From NCBI GenBank assembly GCA_027057985.1, contig JALUTJ010000536.1, positions 1 through 7,033 on the forward strand: a stretch of 7,033 nt of DNA, given 5' to 3'. A model generated the notes under the pieces. The model had not been told where the DNA came from and ran no database searches. It saw nothing but the letters and a program-made list of their open reading frames with translations. The translations under genes were made by a program, and so were the position numbers. The DNA is from Chromatiales bacterium. GTDB taxonomy: Bacteria; Pseudomonadota; Gammaproteobacteria; UBA6429; Thiohalophilaceae. Of the stretch, positions 1 through 4,749 are shown piece by piece (the first letter of the stretch is position 1; each line of letters starts with the position of its first letter).

Positions 1-51
1 GTTGTTTACGATATCACCGGCAAACCACCGGGCACCATTGAGTGGGAGTAG
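1..51 (+). CDS. guaA: GMP synthase (glutamine-hydrolysing), C-terminal end only
   Basis: Frame 1 reads VVYDITGKPPGTIEWE followed by TAG at 49-51. This is the highly conserved carboxy-terminus of GuaA (the E. coli protein ends in a near-identical KPPATIEWE). GuaA converts XMP to GMP using glutamine and ATP in the cytosol. The visible residues belong to the C-terminal dimerisation domain, where the final Lys-Pro-Pro and Glu contribute to XMP binding in the family. Only the last 16 codons are inside the window, so nothing can be said about the start or promoter. The gene end itself looks intact. The 3' end of guaA is a recognised integration site for genomic islands, which matters for reading the sequence that follows. 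Confidence 0.9.
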   Translation, partial: VVYDITGKPPGTIEWE

Positions 52-58
52 CACAGAT

Positions 59-172
59 CTGGCACGGGCTGGTACTGACAGGCACCAAGGCACACCGAAC
101 TAACAAAACCAATAACTTACCCACATTACTGTCTGGCATCATCTGGCACTAGCAGGCATCGGCAAGCAGTTA
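59..172 (+). repeat. Two clusters of ~10-bp direct repeats (CTGGCAY-like) just behind guaA
   Basis: Cluster 1 consists of CTGGCACGGG (59-68), CTGGTACTGA (69-78) and CAGGCACCAA (79-88), followed by a fading GGCAC copy. Cluster 2 consists of CTGGCATCAT (133-142), CTGGCACTAG (143-152), CAGGCATCGG (153-162) and a degenerate CAAGCAGTTA (163-172). The units repeat at exactly one helical turn, and the clusters start 74 bp apart. Both run CTGG, CTGG, CAGG in the same order. Spaced direct repeats next to a guaA 3' end resemble arm-type sites bound by tyrosine integrases of genomic islands. That role is an inference. No integrase gene is visible in the window. Confidence 0.6.
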
Positions 173-284
173 GTACCATTTTCAAATGGAATAGATCATG
201 GCATCGCGACAAAATTGGCGAACTCTGCTTGAAGAAATTGTTGAAGCGCTACGACTGGAGCAGCAAAGCCACTTCTTAGCAGCA
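163..284. other. Non-coding or decayed stretch
   Basis: No recognisable gene is present. A 14-bp dyad, CCATTT-TC-AAATGG, lies at 176-189. A possible 30-residue reading frame runs from ATG 198 to TAA 290 (it starts MASRQNW and ends FLAAL), but it has no convincing ribosome binding site and no family I recognise. It may be a remnant or chance. The stretch ends where the truncated LysR fragment begins. Confidence 0.4.
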
Positions 285-473
285 TTATAAGGCTAAGATT
301 GGCTTGACCAACTTGCCTGATGCCAACTCATCACGGCAGGTATAGGCGGGTAGGGTGACGATGCCCAGGCCTTCACCAGCGGCTTCTTTTAAGGTGGCCA
401 TGTCGTCGATCTTCAATCGAGGCACAATCTGTATATTCTCTTTCATCCCCGATTGGTGTTCTAAAGTAAGTGT
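285..473 (-). pseudogene. LysR-type transcriptional regulator, C-terminal fragment
   Basis: Read on the minus strand from about 473 to the stop at 285-287, the frame contains VPRLKIDDMATLKEAAGEG, then GLGIVTLPAYTC and SGKLVKPIL. This is the pattern of the LysR substrate-binding domain: PRL...D...L..AA..GLGI..LP.......G.LV. The open frame continues upstream to an ATG at 620. That upstream part is antisense to a transposase remnant and does not resemble LysR, so the real homology probably stops near 473. The N-terminal helix-turn-helix and most of the effector domain are absent. The C-terminus also ends abruptly at ILAL, short of the usual tail. It is a dead fragment truncated at both ends; the original regulon cannot be inferred. 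Confidence 0.7.
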
Positions 474-493
474 TCCTGATTCTCGATCAGTAA

Positions 494-676
494 GGGAATT
501 TCGATGCCAAAACTCGATCAGAACACAAGATTGAACTTCTTTGGAAACAGTTGCACGATACCGTGACACGTAACCATCGTTACTCATCGATGAATAAACT
601 AATGGAGGCGGTAAGAACATTCATTCGTTGTGTATCGCCTTATCCGGGCAGTGGTATTGCATTGGCTGCGTTATAA
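494..676 (+). pseudogene. IS630-family transposase, 3'-terminal remnant
   Basis: A plus-strand frame open from 494 to TAA at 674-676 gives 60 residues. They include IELLWKQLHDTVTRNHRY and end near VSPYPGSGIALAAL. The IE..W.xLH..VTRNHR block is the signature of the C-terminal part of IS630-type DDE transposases. The Glu of IELLW (about residue 14 of the fragment) corresponds to the third catalytic acidic residue. Just upstream, the expected P-K-Y-S-P-E-H-N region is damaged: CCAAAA at 507-512 fits in another frame, and the run into SEHKIE appears to have lost bases. The first two catalytic Asp residues and the 5' half are gone. No matching terminal inverted repeats were found. It abuts the LysR fragment around 474-493, suggesting the insertion sequence or a later deletion broke that gene. 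Confidence 0.72.
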
Positions 677-752
677 AGTGGTTTGAATTAGGAGTACATA
701 TTTAGCCTGTCTTTGAGCACTTAGTATTTACCCTTAATGATATCCTATTACT

Positions 753-781
753 GATAAAATGACCAAACCGGTCAGGTTATC
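753..781. promoter_or_regulatory. 29-bp imperfect palindrome, candidate operator
   Basis: The left arm GATAAAATGACC (753-764) and right arm GGTCAGGTTATC (770-781) match at 10 of 12 paired positions around a 5-nt centre, AAACC. The inner TGACC/GGTCA arms are perfect. Size and symmetry fit a dimeric repressor such as a TetR- or GntR-type protein. It lies about 40 bp upstream of the candidate -35 box and roughly 135 bp before the HAD-PlsC start. It lacks a following T-run, so a terminator is less likely. No regulator gene is adjacent. Confidence 0.4.
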
Positions 782-820
782 TGAAATCGAGTGAAAAATC
801 ACAAAACATATCAAGCATAT

Positions 821-848
821 TTGCTATCCTGATGATCAATAATATATA
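821..848 (+). promoter_or_regulatory. Candidate sigma70 promoter for the HAD-PlsC gene
   Basis: TTGCTA (821-826) and TATATA (843-848) are separated by 16 bp. This fits a -35/-10 pair. Transcription would start near 855, giving a leader of about 60 nt. The surrounding sequence is AT-rich, so chance matches are easy. Confidence 0.3.
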
Positions 849-900
849 AAACATAGTATAGAAAGGTTGCAGTCAACTTGTCTTAGTGAACGATACATAA

Positions 901-906
901 AAGGAG
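901..906 (+). promoter_or_regulatory. Shine-Dalgarno AAGGAG that decides the HAD-PlsC start
   Basis: AAGGAG ends exactly where the first in-frame ATG (907) begins, leaving no spacing. The in-frame TTG at 916 sits 9 nt downstream, an ordinary distance. The TTG is therefore the more likely initiation codon. Confidence 0.6.
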
Positions 907-915
907 ATGTGTATT

Positions 916-2286
916 TTGGAAAGCTCGCTGAAAAAACTGGGCACTGCCGGGAAGGTGGCACAATTACAGGTAGTTAATAACAAGATCCAGAAAGTCGCTT
1001 TTATGGATGTTGATGGTACTATTGTTGATGCACACAGCGTCCATTACCTGAATTTAATCCATAAGGGGATTGCAGCCAGATTGTTTCATCTGGGCTTTAC
1101 TTTAAGGTTAATGTTGCAGGGGCTTTATTTTCATCTGTTAAACTACCTTTCCTGTGATCTCTTTGACCGTTATTACTTTAGTCTTTATCGAGGTTTTGAC
1201 GTGGGCGGGGTCGAAAAGGCTATCAAAGAAATACTGCTTCCCTATATTCGAGTGCGTATTTTTCCGGCTGCGCTCAAGGAAATTGATGAGCTTAAAAAAC
1301 AGGGGTTTCATATTGTACTGGTATCAGCAAGTATAGAAAGTATTATCCACGCGCTGGTAAAAGAGCTGGGTGTCGATAATTATATTGCAACAAAAATGGA
1401 AGTAAAAAACGGTTGCTATACGGGAAAGGTATCTGGTTATACCGTTAATCATCACAATAAGGGTAGAGCCATAAAAGAATACCTGGAGCGTGAAAATATT
1501 CAGCCATGCAAGATAATTGCTTATGGAAATAGTAAGTGGGATATTCCGATGCTTAATCTGGCAGATGAATCTTTTGTAATTGATCCTAAGGGTAAGTTAT
1601 TACAATGGGTGAAGAATTCCAGGACAAAAAGTATAAACTGGCAACGAAATAGAACGCCACTTGTGGGCTACCTGGTTTATGCACTGCTGTATCCTTTTAA
1701 ACGTCAGTGGATAGAGATTGAAAATAGTATTCCAAAATATAAAGGGGCTATAATTATTGCAAATCATACGAGTTATCTTGATCACTATTTTATTGGCTCC
1801 TATATTGTTGTAAAACATAAACGCCGCGTACGCTTTCTGGCGAAAAAGGAGCATTTTGCTAATCCGATTTCAAAATGGCTTCATAAAAGCCTGGGAGCGG
1901 TGCCGATCGATAGAAATAATGCCCGATCTGGCCTGAAAAAGACCCTGGAACTGTTACAGGATAATGAACTTGTTCTGATGTATCCAGAAGGCACGCGAAG
2001 CCGCTCTGGAAAAATGGCAGATTTTAAGCCCGGTGTTCTGTATGCTCATTTTAAAAGCGGTTGTGATATTGTACCTGTGGGTATTAATGGCGCATACCAG
2101 CTTTTACCAACGGGTAAGTTTTTTCCACGTCCTGCAAAGGTGAGTTTGAAGTTTGGTAACCCTGTCTCTTTTGTGTCTAACGGCATGGCACAGGAAGTGC
2201 CTAAAAACAAATCAGAAAGGGAGATTATGCTAAAAGGCTTGCAAGATAAGGTAGCTAAACTGGCAGAGGGAAAATATCCGATCTAA
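916..2286 (+). CDS. Bifunctional HAD-IB family phosphatase / PlsC-type lysophospholipid acyltransferase
   Basis: Two domains are fused. Residue numbers here count from the alternative ATG at 907; subtract 3 for the TTG start preferred on Shine-Dalgarno spacing. Residues 30-235 form a HAD-IB (SerB-like) phosphatase: motif I FMDVDGT (nucleophile D34, acid D36), motif II VSAS (S140), motif III Lys in HHNKGR (K185) and motif IV GNSKWDIPML (D212). Residues 250-450 form a glycerolipid acyltransferase: NHTSYLD (H287, D292; HX4D) and PEGTRS (361-365). All catalytic residues are present in both halves. The acyltransferase would acylate a lysophospholipid such as lysophosphatidate at the inner membrane. 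The phosphatase may act on a phosphorylated lipid precursor, but its substrate is unknown. The same fusion occurs in other bacteria, for example M. tuberculosis Rv2483c. The gene is visibly more AT-rich than the operon to its right, stands alone, and converges with it, so horizontal origin is possible. Confidence 0.88.
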   Translation: MESSLKKLGTAGKVAQLQVVNNKIQKVAFMDVDGTIVDAHSVHYLNLIHKGIAARLFHLGFTLRLMLQGLYFHLLNYLSCDLFDRYYFSLYRGFDVGGVEKAIKEILLPYIRVRIFPAALKEIDELKKQGFHIVLVSASIESIIHALVKELGVDNYIATKMEVKNGCYTGKVSGYTVNHHNKGRAIKEYLERENIQPCKIIAYGNSKWDIPMLNLADESFVIDPKGKLLQWVKNSRTKSINWQRNRTPLVGYLVYALLYPFKRQWIEIENSIPKYKGAIIIANHTSYLDHYFIGSYIVVKHKRRVRFLAKKEHFANPISKWLHKSLGAVPIDRNNARSGLKKTLELLQDNELVLMYPEGTRSRSGKMADFKPGVLYAHFKSGCDIVPVGINGAYQLLPTGKFFPRPAKVSLKFGNPVSFVSNGMAQEVPKNKSEREIMLKGLQDKVAKLAEGKYPI

Positions 2287-2307
2287 TTTAAGAACAATAC
2301 CAATTAT

Positions 2308-2331
2308 ATGAGCTAGTTTCTCATAGCTCAT
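2308..2331. terminator. Perfect 8-bp dyad between convergent genes, possible weak bidirectional terminator
   Basis: ATGAGCTA (2308-2315) and TAGCTCAT (2324-2331) form perfect arms around an 8-nt loop. The dyad starts 21 bp after the HAD-PlsC stop and lies 35 bp beyond the stop of the opposing thioredoxin-like gene. The stem is AT-rich and neither side has a strong T-run, so termination would be weak. Position is the main argument. Confidence 0.35.
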
Positions 2332-2366
2332 GGATTTAATATGTCTGAATACCTGTTGCTCAGATA

Positions 2367-2600
2367 TCACACAACCCAGCTGGCTACTGTTTTGCGATCA
2401 GGGACACCTCCGGCATGTACGACTTTTCCATCGATTACAACGCCCGGTGTGCTCATAACACCATAAGCCATGATATCACCGATGTCTTCAACTTTTTCAA
2501 GCTCGATATCGGCTCCCGCCTGTTTCGCCGCTTCCTCGATCAGTTTCAGGGTTGTTTTACAGTTGGCACAGCCCGTGCCGAGTACTTTAATATTTTTCAT
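2367..2600 (-). CDS. Small thioredoxin-like redox protein (CANC active site)
   Basis: This 77-residue protein has a thioredoxin-fold core. A first beta strand, KNIKVLGTG, is followed by the redox pair C11-A-N-C14, a helix, and the cis-proline signature STPGVVIDG (T51-P52). It matches the short 'redox-active disulfide protein' / glutaredoxin-like family (TIGR00412 type), which is about this length. No signal peptide is present, so it is cytosolic. A good ribosome binding site (AGAGGA) lies 8 nt before the ATG at 2600. It is the last gene of the minus-strand operon, 28 nt after the CMD-like gene. Family members are often found beside ArsP/DUF318 permeases, as here, and may keep a thiol-binding substrate or the permease cysteines reduced. 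That partnership is inferred. Confidence 0.85.
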   Translation of the reverse strand: MKNIKVLGTGCANCKTTLKLIEEAAKQAGADIELEKVEDIGDIMAYGVMSTPGVVIDGKVVHAGGVPDRKTVASWVV

Positions 2601-2628
2601 TTTCTTTTCCTCTTAATTAAATTCTGGA

Positions 2629-2967
2629 TTAGCAACAGCTTTGACCACTCGGTGTGGGTGTGCAGCCACAGCTTTCTGCTGTCGCGGGTTCAGGGCTTGC
2701 AGCACTGCAACAGTCACTACTTTCGCTATCTTTTTCATTGGCAGACAGTTTTGCCTTTTCATCAAAAGCCGCATCCAGTTTCTGTGCTGCCTCGTCACGA
2801 ATATGGCGCGCAATTTCAATTACGGTCTCAATCTGGTGCTCGGGGATACCGGCACTGCGTAAACGATCGAGCTGGCACAGGCCCATATCAGGATGTCTCG
2901 ATGCAATCCCCGAGGCCAGTGATATCATGGCGACGATAGATGAGTGTAATTGTGGTTGTTCAGTCAT
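2629..2967 (-). CDS. AhpD/carboxymuconolactone decarboxylase-like small protein with Cys-rich tail
   Basis: A 112-residue protein starting at the ATG at 2967, chosen because AGGAG lies 7 nt upstream; the ATG 18 nt further up lacks such a site. Residues 8-70 resemble the core helix pair of the CMD/AhpD family: IVAMISLASGIA, then the SAGIPEHQIETVIEIAR helix, then RDEAAQKLD. AhpD proteins carry a CxxC redox pair in the first helix. Here the aligned stretch reads SRHPDMGLC, so the pair is missing and only C31 is near. Instead, a low-complexity tail (about 80-112) holds six cysteines in CC, CGC and CC clusters (86, 87, 100, 102, 111, 112). This looks like a metal- or metalloid-binding tail. It sits 36 nt after the permease gene and 28 nt before the thioredoxin-like gene in one operon. 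The family call is moderate; the function is not known. Confidence 0.75.
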   Translation of the reverse strand: MTEQPQLHSSIVAMISLASGIASRHPDMGLCQLDRLRSAGIPEHQIETVIEIARHIRDEAAQKLDAAFDEKAKLSANEKDSESSDCCSAASPEPATAESCGCTPTPSGQSCC

Positions 2968-3003
2968 AATATTTCTCCTGATCAATAGTATTTATGTAAA
3001 CGC

Positions 3004-3963
3004 TTATGCGCTGATAAAGTTGAATCCCCAGCCCACCAGGGTGAAGGAAACCGCCAGTACCGAGGCATAGATCGCCAGTGCCGGCCAGCGGATGACTTTT
3101 CTTAAAATCAGCATTTCTGGCAGGGAAAGCGCGGCGATGCTCATCATCAGTGCCAGGGTAGTGCCAATGGCAACTCCCTTACCAAGCATGGCTTCGGCCA
3201 GCGGAATCACACCGGTAGCATTGGAATAAAGCGGCACACCGAGTACTACGGCACCAGGCACTGCAAACCAGTTGTCCTTACCGCCAAGATGCTCCACTAC
3301 CCAGCTCTCGGGGACATAGCCATGGAACAGCGCACCCAGGGCAACACCGGCCAGCACCCACTTCCAGATACGGCCAACGATCTCCTTTACCTCGGTAATG
3401 GCAAAGCGGTGACGACCGGCCAGCGAGGTATCTATTTCAACGGCTGGAGTGTCACCCATATGAATTTTCCAGACATACTCCTCTACCCAGCGCTCGGGTT
3501 TAAAGCGTTCCATAATGACACCACCGACATAGGCAACCAGCAGCCCGGCACCGATATACAGTGCAGCCAGTTTCCAGCCCAGAATACCTACCAGGATCAC
3601 GGCAGCCACCTCGTTGATCATCGGGCTGGCAATCAGAAATGAGAATGTCACGCCCAGTGGAATACCTGCTTCGACGAAGCCAATAAACAGTGGCACCGAT
3701 GAGCAGGAGCAAAACGGGGTTACCGCACCGAGGATAATGGCCAGACTGCGTGCCAGCCATTTCGGCTTGCCGCGCACATAGTTACGCACCTTCTCCGGGC
3801 TGAGCAGGGCGCGTAGCAGGCCCATGATGTAAATAATGATGAACAGCAAAAAGAAGATTTTTGTCGTGTCCATAATAAAAAAGTGCACGGCCGCACCGGT
3901 GTGGCTGGCAGGATCAAGTCCCAGCCACTGGTAGGCCAGCAAACTGGCAAAGGCATCAAACAT
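3004..3963 (-). CDS. ArsP/DUF318-family permease (predicted metalloid or metal efflux)
   Basis: A 319-residue integral membrane protein of the ArsP_1 (PF03773, DUF318) family. About eight hydrophobic segments can be seen, near residues 26-52, 72-96, 103-125, 128-150, 202-220, 234-258, 262-282 and 293-315, with a hydrophilic loop at 155-198. The family hallmark TPFCSCSSVPLF (82-93, C85 and C87) is followed by ASPMINEV (112-119). The second half carries the related GVPLYSNATGVIPL (242-255), pointing to an internal duplication. Campylobacter ArsP exports trivalent organoarsenicals using cysteines, but members of this family are diverse and the substrate here cannot be read from sequence. GAGGAA lies 6 nt before the ATG. 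It follows the sigma factor gene by 149 nt and precedes the two small redox/Cys-rich proteins, which probably serve it. Confidence 0.88.
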   Translation of the reverse strand: MFDAFASLLAYQWLGLDPASHTGAAVHFFIMDTTKIFFLLFIIIYIMGLLRALLSPEKVRNYVRGKPKWLARSLAIILGAVTPFCSCSSVPLFIGFVEAGIPLGVTFSFLIASPMINEVAAVILVGILGWKLAALYIGAGLLVAYVGGVIMERFKPERWVEEYVWKIHMGDTPAVEIDTSLAGRHRFAITEVKEIVGRIWKWVLAGVALGALFHGYVPESWVVEHLGGKDNWFAVPGAVVLGVPLYSNATGVIPLAEAMLGKGVAIGTTLALMMSIAALSLPEMLILRKVIRWPALAIYASVLAVSFTLVGWGFNFISA

Positions 3964-3982
3964 AGTAATTCCTCGTTATCTC

Positions 3983-3998
3983 TCAGGTTATTACCTGA
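3983..3998. promoter_or_regulatory. Perfect dyad in front of the permease gene
   Basis: TCAGGT-TATT-ACCTGA is a perfect 6+6 inverted repeat 19 bp upstream of the permease ATG. With a two-base bulge it can extend by CTC/GAG. On the minus strand its centre reads TAATAA, which could be a -10 element. It may act as an operator overlapping a promoter or as a leader hairpin before the ribosome binding site. Confidence 0.4.
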
Positions 3999-4057
3999 CA
4001 GAGTAAAAATCAGGGAGTTATCAGGGAGACGAGGCAGGTTGGAAAAAGATGCAGGTT
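3984..4057 (-). repeat. Threefold AACCTG motif and tandem CTCCCTGAT repeat in the permease leader
   Basis: Read on the minus strand, AACCTG occurs at 4057-4052, 4040-4035 and 3989-3984; the first two extend to AACCTGC and start 17 bp apart. In between, CTCCCTGAT occurs twice with an 11-bp period (4028-4020 and 4017-4009). The repeats fill the 149-bp gap between the sigma factor and the permease, where promoter or regulator sites are expected. Their role is inferred. Confidence 0.35.
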
Positions 4058-4112
4058 TTCAGATAATTTTTAAAGGCGAGGAAAGCCAGGGACAGCAGGG
4101 TAGTACGGGAGT

Positions 4113-4664
4113 TTAACAGTCACCACCACCTGTACTCCTGTGGCAACAAACATTACCGGCGTCATCAAAGTTGACCTTGCACAACTCAACCAGCTCCTGT
4201 TTGAGGCGTTTGCGGGCCCGCTGCACGCGTGATTTTGCTGCGGTAAGTGAAAGCCCCTTGTCTTCGGCATACTGGGCCTGTTGCTGGCCTTCGAGATCAC
4301 AGCGTTCGATGGCTTCGCGATCTTCCTTGTTGAGTCGTGTCAGTGCCTTCGGCAGGCAGGCATCCAGGGTAGTTACGGCGGGGATTTCATCATTTTCTTC
4401 GGGAATGTCCTTGTCAAGTTCACCGACCTGGTGCCGGGCGGCGTAGCTGCGCGACTGGTCGATGAGCTGGTTACGGGCAACACGAAACAGCCAGGCACGC
4501 GGATTTTCCAGTGAACAGAACTTTGCGCCTTCGGTCATGGCGCGCAGAAAGGTTTCCTGCAGAATATCCTCTGCAAGGGTAATGTTTTTAGTTTGCCGGG
4601 TTAGAAAACCACGCAGCTCGGCTTCGTGTTTGCCCCAGGCATTGATAACACAGTTGTATTGCAT
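4113..4664 (-). CDS. sigZ: ECF RNA polymerase sigma factor, SigZ-like, with Cys-rich C-terminal tail
   Basis: A 183-residue ECF sigma factor. Region 2 spans about residues 13-75, with the conserved AEDILQETFLR (31-41) and PRAWLFRVARNQLID (55-69). Region 4 spans about 111-158, with the LNKEDREA helix and the recognition helix LTAAKSRVQRARKRL. The last 22 residues carry cysteines at 162, 173, 174 and 183 plus a His at 175, in the pattern C..V.FDDAGNVCCH. This ending is typical of SigZ-type factors and recalls the metal-sensing Cys-rich tail of the CorE group. No anti-sigma factor gene follows, as expected if the tail itself senses the signal. The gene precedes the permease, CMD-like and thioredoxin-like genes on the same strand and is the likely local regulator. 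A TATAAT lies only 6 nt before the ATG, and there is no well-spaced Shine-Dalgarno sequence. The start still fits the usual N-terminal length. Confidence 0.87.
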   Translation of the reverse strand: MQYNCVINAWGKHEAELRGFLTRQTKNITLAEDILQETFLRAMTEGAKFCSLENPRAWLFRVARNQLIDQSRSYAARHQVGELDKDIPEENDEIPAVTTLDACLPKALTRLNKEDREAIERCDLEGQQQAQYAEDKGLSLTAAKSRVQRARKRLKQELVELCKVNFDDAGNVCCHRSTGGGDC

Positions 4665-4670
4665 GCCTTA

Positions 4671-4676
4671 ATTATA
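4671..4676 (-). promoter_or_regulatory. Perfect -10 box (TATAAT) abutting the sigma factor start
   Basis: On the minus strand TATAAT is separated from the sigma factor ATG by only six bases (TAAGGC). Normal initiation 6-8 nt beyond the box would fall at or beside the ATG, giving a leaderless or nearly leaderless mRNA. The only purine-rich site, AAGG, is 1 nt from the ATG. At 16-18 bp spacing the -35 position is T-rich (such as TTTTTG) and poor. Confidence 0.4.
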
Positions 4677-4749
4677 CATGCCAGGCGATGCAACAAAAAT
4701 ACAACAGCTGTCATAATTTTACTAAAATATTCAGATTATTTATGTCCAT

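Larger units (their letters stand above)
677..906. other. Intergenic region upstream of the HAD-PlsC gene
   Basis: This 230-bp AT-rich stretch holds no gene I can support. It contains the 29-bp dyad at 753-781, a candidate sigma70 promoter at 821-848 and the Shine-Dalgarno sequence at 901-906. It probably includes the old right end of the IS630 remnant, but no terminal repeat is recognisable. Confidence 0.5.

Noticed and set aside
198..290. A 30-codon plus-strand frame (starts MASRQNW)
   Set aside because: It has no ribosome binding site, no recognised family and lies in a decayed region; too short to support as a gene.
285..620. A 111-residue minus-strand open frame as an intact gene
   Set aside because: Only its last 60 or so residues resemble LysR. 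The rest is antisense to a clear IS630 transposase tail, and no DNA-binding domain is present.
1600..1854. Minus-strand open frame inside the HAD-PlsC gene
   Set aside because: It is antisense to the acyltransferase active-site region and has no recognisable protein features.
2613..3070. Several overlapping open frames on both strands across the CMD-like gene
   Set aside because: They are out-of-frame shadows. The 112-residue frame has the ribosome binding site, operon spacing and family resemblance.
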